DNA of 57,715 nt from Candidatus Elulimicrobium sp. (GCA_020720365.1 DYOU01000007.1:1-57715); one strand, 5' to 3'; counted from the stretch's first letter, positions 35,893 to 44,318 are shown. The notes: generated from the letters alone by a model not told the origin. Numbers and translations: made by a program.

Positions 35893-37905
35893 ATGACGAT
35901 CTATTCAATGATCATTCAGAGTATGCGTTGTATTGTGGCAGGTGTATGTATGATGAGTGCGCTTGTGATGAGTATTCCCGCAAAGGGTTGGGCTGCGTCT
36001 GGGCCTTATGCGGCGATGGAGCTTCCCGTTCCTGGCCAAATGATGTCACTGAGTTCTAGCACCGATCCCGTCAGGCTTGAAGGGGTCAGGGTATACAGCC
36101 AAGAGCCTTTTCGTTTTGACTTTATTGTGAATAGAGGCCAGGCTGGTGAGGATGTTCGTCAGGAGAGCGAGCGCCTGATCCGGTATTTTCTAGCGGCCTT
36201 GACGGTTCCCGAGGAGGATCTTTGGGTCAACTTATCTCCATTTGAAGAAAACCGCATTATTCCGGAAAAGTTTGGGCAGACAGAGCTGGGCCGGGATCTC
36301 TTATCAGAAGACTATGTACTTAAACAGGTGGCTTCTTCGTTAGTCTATCCTGATGGGGCTGTGGGCAGGGTTTTTTGGAAGAAAGTGTATGCGTTAGCTG
36401 CGGAGAAGTTTGGGATTGATCGCACTGATATTCCGCTAGATGCATTAACTAAAGTATGGATCGTGCCTTCTCAAGCACTTATTTATGAAGATCCAGGAAC
36501 GTCTACGGCATATATTCTTGAATCACGTATGAAAGTGATGCTTGAGAGTGATCATCAGGCTCAAAAGGGAGGGACGGAGAATTCTTCATACATGAGTTCA
36601 GTGGAGTTGGCGAACAAAGATCCGTTGCAGGGAATATCAGAGCAGGTGATCCGTTCGGTTATTATTCCTTTGCTTGAACAAGAGGTGAATGAAGGGGCTC
36701 ATTTCAGTCGTTTACGTCAGGCGTATCAATCTTTGATCCTGGCGGCATGGTATAAACGGAAAGTGAAGGCAAGCCTTTTGGCTTCTGTCTATGTGGATCA
36801 GCGAAGGGTGAAGGGAATAGAGACCGGGGAACCTTTGGCATCGGCGAGAATTTATGAACAGTATCGTCAAGCTTTTCGGCAAGGTGTTTTTAATATTATT
36901 CGGGAAGAACGTATCGGAGAAGAGGAAGATTTTATTGCGCGTAAATATTTTTCCGGTGGGCTGGAGATGGGGGTTGATACAGTAATTCAGATTACCGGTT
37001 TTCAGGATCCAGCCATGGCAGCAGTATTTCGGGAAAGATATGCTTTGCCTGGAGGTGATCAGCGGGTGATTGTTTCGGCGGTGCTAGATCCGGAATTTGA
37101 GGGACAGAGAGAATTGATAAATAGTTCACAACCTGTTGCGGCGATTGATAATGCAATGAAGACTGTGCCGGATCTGTTTAACATGCTTTATAAAGAGGTC
37201 AGTTTTCGTCCGTTATCTCTTGCTGATGCGGAAGCATTACCGATTGAAGACAGCCTCAGCTTTGTGGATCATCCGATATTTAACCCATCAGGTGTGAGTG
37301 TGGTTGCTTTGTATGGAAGGAGTGTATTAAGAAAGACAGATGCTATCTTGCAGGGAGTGGCGATCGTCAGGCAGAGTGACTTCAGGTACAGCGTAGGACG
37401 GAATGATGTGCAAGCCTTCTTGCAGGTTTTCCGATTCGAGAAGACAGATATATTTAAAGAGGCTTTATTGGCCAGGGTTTTGAATGAATTGCGGATGGGG
37501 CGATCTAATCTGCAGGCGTGGAAGTATTTATTAGCTGTTGCCCCCGATAACAAGGAGGCTTTGGAGTTCTTTTTTAAGGCAGGGTTTGTGCTTTTGGCAA
37601 AGAAATTTGATAGTGGCTCAGAGGATCCGGACTATTATGTGATCACGGTCCAACGGGCCGAAGTTTTTGTGAAACGGGTGATGAAGAGCCGATGGTATCC
37701 GGATGATGCTCAAACCGCTAATACGGGTGGTATTGATATGCGTGATGAGCAGATGGTACTTCAGGTTCAGGGGGTTCCATCTTCTGCCGAAGTTTCAACA
37801 GCGAAATTTATTGATCCTTCCGCGTATATGAACGTTCCGGGATTCTCTGTGAGGATCATTGATTTAAAGGATTCAAAGTTCTGTCCCTTGACAGGATGTC
37901 ATTAA
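35893..37905 (+). CDS. Large secreted protein of an Omnitrophota-type conserved family, function unknown
   Basis: A 670-residue exported protein with a signal peptide ending in GWA-ASG. I recognise the block FEENRIIPEKFGQTELGRDLLSEDYVLKQ, then VFWKKVYALAAEKFG and KVWIVPSQALIYED, as a family that recurs in Omnitrophota assemblies. It is often part of very large proteins. No enzyme domain is evident. A long alpha/beta region follows, and the C-terminal 150 residues look helical. The gene's 3' end carries a strong promoter for the operon downstream. The start has no clear ribosome binding site. TTGCCT and TAATAC, 16 bases apart, lie before it. Confidence 0.6.
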   Translation: MTIYSMIIQSMRCIVAGVCMMSALVMSIPAKGWAASGPYAAMELPVPGQMMSLSSSTDPVRLEGVRVYSQEPFRFDFIVNRGQAGEDVRQESERLIRYFLAALTVPEEDLWVNLSPFEENRIIPEKFGQTELGRDLLSEDYVLKQVASSLVYPDGAVGRVFWKKVYALAAEKFGIDRTDIPLDALTKVWIVPSQALIYEDPGTSTAYILESRMKVMLESDHQAQKGGTENSSYMSSVELANKDPLQGISEQVIRSVIIPLLEQEVNEGAHFSRLRQAYQSLILAAWYKRKVKASLLASVYVDQRRVKGIETGEPLASARIYEQYRQAFRQGVFNIIREERIGEEEDFIARKYFSGGLEMGVDTVIQITGFQDPAMAAVFRERYALPGGDQRVIVSAVLDPEFEGQRELINSSQPVAAIDNAMKTVPDLFNMLYKEVSFRPLSLADAEALPIEDSLSFVDHPIFNPSGVSVVALYGRSVLRKTDAILQGVAIVRQSDFRYSVGRNDVQAFLQVFRFEKTDIFKEALLARVLNELRMGRSNLQAWKYLLAVAPDNKEALEFFFKAGFVLLAKKFDSGSEDPDYYVITVQRAEVFVKRVMKSRWYPDDAQTANTGGIDMRDEQMVLQVQGVPSSAEVSTAKFIDPSAYMNVPGFSVRIIDLKDSKFCPLTGCH

Positions 37906-37915
37906 ATGTTATACT
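37888..37915 (+). promoter_or_regulatory. Near-consensus promoter of the fimbria-like operon
   Basis: A perfect TTGACA is followed after 16 bases by TATACT. The -35 box lies inside the last codons of the preceding gene, and the predicted start is near 37922, 29 bases before the ATG at 37951. It is among the best sigma70 promoters in the window. Confidence 0.65.
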
Positions 37916-37950
37916 TCGCATATCCTCTTTATTAATGTTTTTATAGATAA

Positions 37951-39318
37951 ATGACTAAAAAAACACAAACCTTTTTTCTCACCATTCTTTTATTTTTTAT
38001 ACCGCAGGCATGTTTTGCGGCGATAAGCCTAAGTGTTAATCCTGTTGATGGAAGCAACACCCTGCGTTTCAGGCCTTCTGTAGGCGGCATGGAAGATAGA
38101 AAAGAGATCCGTATTCGAGTTAATTCAACGGGAGGTACTCGTTACCAGGTTTTTCAGCGTTTAATGGAACCTCTGGTGAATGAAAAAGGTGAGACCTTGG
38201 ATATTCAGGTATTACAGACAGCGACAACCGGTAATTCGAATGCTTCCGGAACGCTGTATATGCAAAATATTGATCGGATGAGTATGGGAGAGCAGCTTTT
38301 ATATACATCAGGGCAGAATGGCGACAGTGATTCTTTTACGGTTGCTTATGCGGTTGATGCTGGAGTTGTGGATCGGAGCGGTATTTTTTGTGGTCGGGTT
38401 GTTTTTACGGTGCGGGCTATAGGAGAAGCGTCTCAGGAGCAGACATCGGTTAATATCATGATAGAAACGCTTTCTGTATGGAAAGCCGAGGTGGCCGGCG
38501 GCCGGAATAAGGGGTTGGTTCGGGTAAAAGATACAGATGTGACGGATCAGAGTGCTGATTTTGTTAAAGTATCATTTGCCGGTAGTTCTCATCAGGAAGT
38601 TCGTATTTATCAAGAGGTTTTTTCATTGCCGGAAGATGCTCAGGCCAATGAAATGAAAGAAGATGTTTTAAGGTTTTCAGTTGGAGCCAATGACGAGAAG
38701 GGTGTTCGGGCGGCAGGGGTTTCTTCGTTGGGCAGGGACAGCGTTCTTTTATATGCCGGCCAGGCTCAGGAGAATGATATCATCATCCGGTTCTTTGTGG
38801 ATCCGAAGGTTATTGCCCTTCAGGATGCAGGAACGTATTTTGGTAAGGTTAAGTATATTGTCGAGACCAATGATAAAAGGCAAGAGTTCCAGGTTGACCT
38901 GGAATGTGAGGTTCAGCCTGTTTTTACCGTTGATGTTATCCTGCCTCCGGAAGGCGTAAGTTTTAAAAATATTTTACCGAATGCACCGCCTTCGGAGCAT
39001 GAAGTTGTAGTTACAGTTCGCTCCAATCTTCATCGTCCCTATCAGATCCTGCAGGATATGCAGGCTCCGATGGTGAATGAAAAAGGCGAGGCTTTAAAGA
39101 AAGAATATTTTTCCATGAAAGTCGATCTTTCCGGGATGAAGGGCAAGACAAAGTTCACTGATTTTACGCCGATGGAAACCGGAGAATATACCATTTTCTC
39201 ATCGGATAATCAGGGCACAGCGGGTACCTTCAGGGTGATTTATCAGCTGCAGGGGTACCCTCAGATGAGCGGAGGCAATTATGCGGCTCCGATACGTTTT
39301 TCGTTGAATCAAAACTAG
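37951..39318 (+). CDS. Secreted beta-sandwich protein with duplicated modules (fimbria-like operon)
   Basis: A 455-residue secreted protein with a clear signal peptide (ending FAA-ISL). It is mainly beta in composition. Modules at about 25-165 and 325-455 share matched motifs. RYQVFQRLMEPLVNEKGE corresponds to PYQILQDMQAPMVNEKGE, and the GEQLLYTSGQNGDSDSF region corresponds to GEYTIFSSDNQGTAGTF. The two halves therefore arose by duplication, and a third segment lies between them. I do not recognise a named family. Its place at the head of a chaperone, subunit and usher-like operon suggests a fibre tip, adhesin or anchor protein. No clear ribosome binding site is seen. Confidence 0.65.
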   Translation: MTKKTQTFFLTILLFFIPQACFAAISLSVNPVDGSNTLRFRPSVGGMEDRKEIRIRVNSTGGTRYQVFQRLMEPLVNEKGETLDIQVLQTATTGNSNASGTLYMQNIDRMSMGEQLLYTSGQNGDSDSFTVAYAVDAGVVDRSGIFCGRVVFTVRAIGEASQEQTSVNIMIETLSVWKAEVAGGRNKGLVRVKDTDVTDQSADFVKVSFAGSSHQEVRIYQEVFSLPEDAQANEMKEDVLRFSVGANDEKGVRAAGVSSLGRDSVLLYAGQAQENDIIIRFFVDPKVIALQDAGTYFGKVKYIVETNDKRQEFQVDLECEVQPVFTVDVILPPEGVSFKNILPNAPPSEHEVVVTVRSNLHRPYQILQDMQAPMVNEKGEALKKEYFSMKVDLSGMKGKTKFTDFTPMETGEYTIFSSDNQGTAGTFRVIYQLQGYPQMSGGNYAAPIRFSLNQN

Positions 39319-39343
39319 GTTAAACAAAAAAAAGGAGAGATGC

Positions 39344-39964
39344 ATGAAAACAAGGGCAAGTGTTATGATGGCAGCGGCTATTCTGCTCGCGCAGTCTGGC
39401 TCGTTATGGGCACAAACGGTTTTTACGATCACAGCAGCAGTTCCTGCGGCTACGAGTGTAAGCATCGCAGCATCAAGTATCACAGGAACGACATGGTCGA
39501 CTGCAGGTACAGCTTTAACCTTCGGAACGTTGACGTTTGATTCCAGTATTCCTACGGGATCAACCAAACCGTTGAACATTTGGCGTGCGCCGAATTATTT
39601 TGCTATTGATATTTCCAATAATGGCGGTGGCAGCCCGAGCGCATCTTTTACTTATACGGAAGGGTCCAAACCAACAGGACAGGTGCACGGCTTGGGGTAT
39701 AAAGGTACGATCGACTTCAAGAGGGTTACAATTAATACGGCTGGTGTTACGACTGATAATGTTATCACAGGGCATACCAAAAAAGCGTTGAGGGATATCA
39801 CTGTTACAGAGAGTATTTCTTCTTCTTTGACCGCGGGTGGTTGGTTAAGGGCTTATATTGGTCTTGCGGATGGCGCGACAGGAACTCCTGGTGAGCCTTT
39901 CGGTGCTACAGACTTACAGGGTAACTATACAGGAACATTGACGATCACAGCGACAACGATCTGA
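39344..39964 (+). CDS. Fimbrial-subunit-like secreted protein
   Basis: A 206-residue exported protein: a signal peptide ending in LWA-Q, then TVFTITAAVPAATSVSIAASS. This alternating N-terminal strand resembles the donor strand of chaperone-usher pilins and SCPU-type subunits. The mature part is rich in Thr, Ser and Gly, with little Cys and few charged residues, as expected of a polymerising beta subunit. AAGGAG lies just before the ATG. It lies between the duplicated beta-sandwich gene and the chaperone gene, so it is the likely main subunit. The strand VFNLSVTVPAL in the 76-residue protein on the opposite strand is closely similar. Confidence 0.7.
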   Translation: MKTRASVMMAAAILLAQSGSLWAQTVFTITAAVPAATSVSIAASSITGTTWSTAGTALTFGTLTFDSSIPTGSTKPLNIWRAPNYFAIDISNNGGGSPSASFTYTEGSKPTGQVHGLGYKGTIDFKRVTINTAGVTTDNVITGHTKKALRDITVTESISSSLTAGGWLRAYIGLADGATGTPGEPFGATDLQGNYTGTLTITATTI

Positions 39965-39989
39965 TTATTAATGAATATTTGATGCTGAT

Positions 39990-40790
39990 ATGAGAAAACA
40001 AATAATATTTATTATGTTTTTTTGCATCGTCCTTGCCGGACCGGCCATGGCCCAATTCTTCATAGAAGAAGGAAAGGTTGTCTTGTCCGTGTCCGGCGGG
40101 GAACGCATCAATAAATCAGTTATTATTAATAATACAACAGCCAATGATCTGGATGTGCGCGTTTATTGGGAAGATTTTCAGTATGAACCGCCTTATGATG
40201 GCTCAAAGAAGTTCTTTCCTGCCGGGACAATAGAGGGCTCTGCCAGCAGCTGGATCCAGTATGTCCCGCAAGAGTTCAGATTGCCAGCTTTTGGCAAACA
40301 AAAGATTGATTATACACTGAGTGTACCGGATGATATTCAAGGAGGGCATTATGGTGTGCTTTTCTTTGAACGTTTGGGAGATGCGGCTGAAGGCCGTGCC
40401 GCTGTCAAGATCGTAACACGCCTAGGTTGTTTGTTCTTTATTGAAGCCAAAGACAAGACCAAGAGTGCGGAGCTGCAAAACATTAAATTTGAAGGTAATG
40501 ACCTTACAGGATCTTTCGCGAATAACAGTAATGTGGTGTTGATACCTCATACGACATATTACATTATGGATGAAAGCGGACTTGTCGCTGATCGCGGAGA
40601 AGTGGCGAAACTTTATGTTACGCCTGGAGCGGTAGCCTTCTGGAGGGTTTCATTGCCGAAGGATCTGGCCGCAGGGCGATATACATTTTTCCTGAACGCA
40701 GATCTTGAAGATGGAGATCTGGTGGTCAAAGAGATCACCTTTCAAAAAGATTTATCCGGAGGCCTGGTGGTCGAAAAAGTGCAGGATTAA
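39990..40790 (+). CDS. PapD-like periplasmic chaperone
   Basis: A 266-residue exported protein with a signal peptide (ends AMA-Q). The first Ig-like domain has GGERINKSVIINNTTANDLDVRVYWEDF, and RLPAFGKQKIDYTLSVPDDIQGGHYGVLFFE is the matching second half. A second beta domain ends in DGDLVVKEITFQKD. This is the fold and size of fimbrial chaperones, which give a strand to subunits before export. It lacks the conserved Arg-Lys pair in an obvious place, so it belongs to a divergent group. It sits between the subunit gene and the usher-like gene. Confidence 0.7.
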   Translation: MRKQIIFIMFFCIVLAGPAMAQFFIEEGKVVLSVSGGERINKSVIINNTTANDLDVRVYWEDFQYEPPYDGSKKFFPAGTIEGSASSWIQYVPQEFRLPAFGKQKIDYTLSVPDDIQGGHYGVLFFERLGDAAEGRAAVKIVTRLGCLFFIEAKDKTKSAELQNIKFEGNDLTGSFANNSNVVLIPHTTYYIMDESGLVADRGEVAKLYVTPGAVAFWRVSLPKDLAAGRYTFFLNADLEDGDLVVKEITFQKDLSGGLVVEKVQD

Positions 40791-40831
40791 CCTTTGCATA
40801 ACCATCAATCCCGCTGACCGGACAACAGCTT

Positions 40832-43681
40832 ATGATCTTAAGACGAGCGTTATGTTTAATGATGGCGGCCTTTTTGATGTTATGGGCCTTTCCCTCTTTC
40901 GCTGAAGATCCGTATCTTTCCTATGAACAGTATTTGAATGAGGGTGTTCAAGCTTTTAAGAATCGCGATGATCAGGCTGCCTTGGATTATTTCCATCGGG
41001 CGCATCTTTTATATCCTTCAGCAGAAGAGCCGCTGCAATATATTAATCTGATCAAGCGTACTCAGGATGAACGGCTTCAGGTAATGGGTGTTCCTTTAGA
41101 GCCCGATCATCCAGAGGCGCGAGAAAAAGTTATCCAGGCGACTCTTGATCAGTTTGTCGGCCGTGCTCAGAAGCCATTAGCCATAACGCAACAACCTCTC
41201 CTTGAGAAAAAAGTAGAGCAGCCATTGCCTGCCAGGAAAGTGACAGCTTTGCCTGCTCTTTCCGCAACACAGGTAGTCAGTCATTCTTCTGCTATAAGAA
41301 AAACGAATGATGTGCTTTCATTGGATGATGTCGTGGCCTCCAGCCAGGACAGACCGTCGATCCGTATTGTTTTTGGTTCTTCGGTTATTGTAGAGGGAAG
41401 GAATCTGCAGCGGTTTCTGGCTGTTAATCCTGAGGCACTGAATGTTAAGCCGGCAGGGAGGGATCAGATCATTATTGAGGCTAAACATTGGGGAAGCTCA
41501 TTCTTACATATTTGGGATGAACGTGGGCGTACGACGGTGTATGTTGAGGTGATGCTTCCGGCGGCATCGAATGAATTTGTTTCTGCACAATCAGCTGCTG
41601 TGGAACATGCGCCTCCATTTCGTATGAATTATGCGTTGGATAACAGCTCTTTTTATTATGGACCGGATCTGGGTGGATTACGCCGCAGGAGTTTGAATGT
41701 TCAGGAAACGTTTGGACTGACAGGGGAGACGCCATACGGCCTTTTGGATACGTCTTTAGTTGCGACCGGATTTAATCCGGTCCTTGAGATCCCCAATTAT
41801 ACATTGGGGCTTTCGCATGTTCCGATGCCGGGGACGAGCGACCTTAATCTTCGGGTGTTTGACGGGTATCGATTCTTGTCGCCGTTGACGATGGTGGGGA
41901 CACGTTTGAAAGGAGCTTTTGCGGATGTTGTTTCTTTGAATAATATTCTGGCTGTTTCAGTCAGTCATGGGGCGCAAATGGGGTCTTTTAATTATTTACC
42001 AGGCGGCGGGTCGACAACAAAAGATTCGTTTATTGATGCGGTGCGAGTTTCACTTTTTCCGGGCAATACGACGCATGAATATTCGATCAATTTTGCGCAA
42101 GGCAGCGGCAGTGAGCGTGATGAATATTTAACAAAGAAGGTGTATTCGATCGAGGGCAGGCAGAAGTTGGGGCCTGTTGATCTGAATGCTGAGCTGGCTC
42201 GGGATGATGAGAATACTGCTTCATTGGCAGGAGCCCAATGGTTGAATGGGGCGCTCAGGCAGCGGTTGAGCTTCAGGGAGATCAACAAGGATTTTACAAC
42301 GATCGTTTCGTCTCCGTCTAATCAAGGTGAGATCGGTGGTACCTGGACGACGAGTGGAGAGTGGGACAGGCTTTCCATGGATACGTATGTTGATGTATAT
42401 AAAGACAGAATATTCCCCAATGAACAGGATCCTGAGGCGTTAAATCTTGATTCGAATGTTCATACACGGATACCATTTGGAGAAAAATATGCGGTTGATG
42501 CGGCGGTGCGGTACGTACATACGCCAGGAGAAATGTCACCGAGAAGATATGCGAGCGTTGATGGCCGTTTGACACGAGAGCTTCCGGTATGGGGAGGTCG
42601 TAAGGGAAGTGTTTATGTAGGGGGAGTGGATCAGCGAAGCCGGTTTTCGTTTGCCTCGGAATCAGAATACGACCGCGAAGCTGTTTCGGCGGGAGTTCAG
42701 GTGCCGTTGACGAGATCATTATCTGGTTATTTAAATTATGAATATTCATGGCTGCATGAAAAGTTTTCGCTTGAGGATTACAATCCTTCGGTGATGAATG
42801 CGGGGTTATCTTACAGTAAGCAGCTGACCAACAAGCTTTCAGGAAATTTAGGCTTAATGTATCGTGATGAAGAGAATGTTGAGGGGCGTAATAGTTTTTT
42901 GGCCGGGGAGGACAGTGTATCAGCCTCTGCCGGGCTATCGTATAATCCCAAGACCGATGTGAATTTTTTCTGTGATTCGCGTTTAAGGAATGTCCTGGCG
43001 CAAATTCCCGATAATCCTTCTTATAATGACCTGGATGTCCGTTTTGGTATGCGGATGGCATTCGGATTGGGCTTTTCACTGGATTCTGAAGGTATTGTGA
43101 CGGGTTTTGTCTTTAAGGATCGGGATGGGAATAAGAAATTTGATCCACAGGACACGAATGTTTTGGGAGATGAGGGGCTTGCAGGGATCAAGGTCAAGAT
43201 CGGCGATAAAGAGGCGGTGACCGATGAACGCGGTTGGTATCGACTGGCGATCCGCGGTAAAAAAGTTATCGTTACACCGGTGCTCGAGAGTTTACCGACA
43301 GGGTTTGTTTTTTCAACGCCAAGTTTCGCGAAATTGGAGCTTCGTCAGGGGCAGACCAGCCGGGTAGATTTTGGCTTAACGAGTCAATCGGGTGTGTATG
43401 GCGTGGCGTTCGTGGATCGAAATGGAAACGGAATCCCTGATCAGGGTGATCGTTTTGTGAGCCGGGTGAAAGTTCTTTTAGATGGGAAAGGGGCTCAGGT
43501 CACCGATGGCCGTGGAGCGTATTTCTTCAAGAATATCGCCAAGGGCAAGCACACGTTAACGATCGATATGAAAGATCTTCCAGCTGAGTTTATTCCGCTT
43601 GTAAAATTAAAGAATTCTGTGGATGTAGTTGAAGGAACGACCTATGTTTTTCATATTCCGTTGAAAGCCAAGGCGGAATAA
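40832..43681 (+). CDS. Usher-like outer-membrane protein with TPR, pilus N-domain and SdrD-B-like modules
   Basis: A 949-residue exported protein. After the signal peptide (to about 24, SFA-EDP) come a TPR pair (about 30-75) and a Pro-rich linker. A domain at about 173-245 (SIRIVFGSSVIVEGRNLQRFLAVNPEALNVKP) matches the N-terminal domain of pilus/secretin proteins such as CpaC. A long beta-rich region of aromatic strands follows (about 255-745), the likely barrel. Two SdrD-B-like modules begin at about 757 and 854, with calcium-style loops (DRDGNKKFD, DRNGNGIPD). A PapC-type plug is not evident. Together with the subunit and chaperone this is most simply an unusual usher. Confidence 0.65.
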   Translation: MILRRALCLMMAAFLMLWAFPSFAEDPYLSYEQYLNEGVQAFKNRDDQAALDYFHRAHLLYPSAEEPLQYINLIKRTQDERLQVMGVPLEPDHPEAREKVIQATLDQFVGRAQKPLAITQQPLLEKKVEQPLPARKVTALPALSATQVVSHSSAIRKTNDVLSLDDVVASSQDRPSIRIVFGSSVIVEGRNLQRFLAVNPEALNVKPAGRDQIIIEAKHWGSSFLHIWDERGRTTVYVEVMLPAASNEFVSAQSAAVEHAPPFRMNYALDNSSFYYGPDLGGLRRRSLNVQETFGLTGETPYGLLDTSLVATGFNPVLEIPNYTLGLSHVPMPGTSDLNLRVFDGYRFLSPLTMVGTRLKGAFADVVSLNNILAVSVSHGAQMGSFNYLPGGGSTTKDSFIDAVRVSLFPGNTTHEYSINFAQGSGSERDEYLTKKVYSIEGRQKLGPVDLNAELARDDENTASLAGAQWLNGALRQRLSFREINKDFTTIVSSPSNQGEIGGTWTTSGEWDRLSMDTYVDVYKDRIFPNEQDPEALNLDSNVHTRIPFGEKYAVDAAVRYVHTPGEMSPRRYASVDGRLTRELPVWGGRKGSVYVGGVDQRSRFSFASESEYDREAVSAGVQVPLTRSLSGYLNYEYSWLHEKFSLEDYNPSVMNAGLSYSKQLTNKLSGNLGLMYRDEENVEGRNSFLAGEDSVSASAGLSYNPKTDVNFFCDSRLRNVLAQIPDNPSYNDLDVRFGMRMAFGLGFSLDSEGIVTGFVFKDRDGNKKFDPQDTNVLGDEGLAGIKVKIGDKEAVTDERGWYRLAIRGKKVIVTPVLESLPTGFVFSTPSFAKLELRQGQTSRVDFGLTSQSGVYGVAFVDRNGNGIPDQGDRFVSRVKVLLDGKGAQVTDGRGAYFFKNIAKGKHTLTIDMKDLPAEFIPLVKLKNSVDVVEGTTYVFHIPLKAKAE

Positions 43682-43686
43682 TCGTT

Positions 43687-43917
43687 TTATAAAACCACAA
43701 TAGATCTTACTGTAACCACTTCCTGATTGCGGACCATCTGCTGCTCCTGGACTATTCCTGATTCATTGAATACTTGCTGGTTTTGATCTGCCGCAGGCAT
43801 TTGAATTAAAGCAGGAACGGTAACCGATAAATTGAAGACCATGGATTCAGCCCAGGCAGAGCCCGCTTGTGCCAAGATGAGAACAGTCAGGATTGTTAAT
43901 GTCAGATGTTTTTTCAT
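43687..43917 (-). CDS. 76-residue secreted mini-subunit under c-di-GMP riboswitch control
   Basis: The only - strand gene. The signal peptide (MKKHLTLTILTVLILAQAGSAWA) leads to a mature chain of about 53 residues that starts ESMVFNLSVTVPAL, like the N-terminal strand of the subunit encoded at 39344. The remainder is Gln/Val rich and too short for a complete subunit. It could end, cap or initiate the fibre. Start: AAGGGGGCG is six bases before the ATG. Its stop lies five bases from the stop of the usher-like gene, so the two converge. A promoter, a c-di-GMP aptamer and a terminator precede it. Confidence 0.7.
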   Translation of the reverse strand: MKKHLTLTILTVLILAQAGSAWAESMVFNLSVTVPALIQMPAADQNQQVFNESGIVQEQQMVRNQEVVTVRSIVVL

Positions 43918-43967
43918 TGTCGCCCCCTTGTTTAAGGTAAGACGACTTGAAAGAGATGGAAGGACAC

Positions 43968-43997
43968 AAAAAAGAAAGCTAGCGTGCGGTTAGCTTC
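43968..43997 (-). terminator. Riboswitch-linked intrinsic terminator
   Basis: On the - strand AAGCTA and TAGCTT form a stem with a nine-base loop, followed by TCTTTTTT. It lies between the aptamer and the start codon. The 5' arm overlaps a possible antiterminator in which GGTTGC (the aptamer 3' end) pairs with GCTAACC. Confidence 0.7.
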
Positions 43998-44080
43998 GGC
44001 AACCTGACGACCATTCCCTTATCATAATGATAAGGGGTTAGGCTCACGGCTTTGCGTCCTACTCTTTCAAGTAGTTTGCC
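43998..44080 (-). promoter_or_regulatory. Class I c-di-GMP (GEMM) riboswitch aptamer
   Basis: Read on the - strand, the segment runs GGCAAAC, then a hairpin CTACTT-GAAA-GAGTAG, then GACGCAAAGCC, GCCTAA, a hairpin CCCTTATCAT/ATGATAAGGG, ATGG and finally GGTTGCC. This order follows the class I c-di-GMP aptamer. GGCAA and TTGCC close stem P1; the GAAA loop and the CCUAA...AUGG element look like the tetraloop and its receptor; GACGCAAAGCC is the most conserved core. The downstream arrangement suggests ligand binding frees the terminator and turns expression off. The aptamer identity rests on pattern matching by eye. Confidence 0.85.
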
Positions 44081-44119
44081 TTTTTCGACTATAAAGAACA
44101 ATTTCCTTCCCCGATTTAA

Positions 44120-44149
44120 AGCATAACATATTCCGGTTCGCATTGCCAA
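44120..44149 (-). promoter_or_regulatory. Promoter of the riboswitch transcript
   Basis: On the - strand TTGGCA and TATGCT are 18 bases apart. Transcription would begin near 44113, about 33 bases before the aptamer. Between 44150 and 44318 on the + strand I see a CCTTAA/TTAAGG hairpin (44258-44275) ahead of prfC but no sure promoter. Confidence 0.55.
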
Positions 44150-44318
44150 GATTGGCTAGGGAAAACAACCTTTCTTGATTTCGCCCTAAGTACGAATGAA
44201 CCATTTTTCTCTTGAAAAGTCAGGGGTAATTGATCGAATCGTGGTATTATTGCGGAGCCTTAATGTTCGTTAAGGGGTGGACATTGGTTGTGTTAAATTT
44301 TATTCTTAGGAAAATAAA

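Noticed and set aside
42318-43079. 253-codon ORF on the - strand inside the usher-like gene
   Set aside because: Shadow of the usher-like gene: no ribosome binding site, His/Pro-rich composition and no family resemblance.
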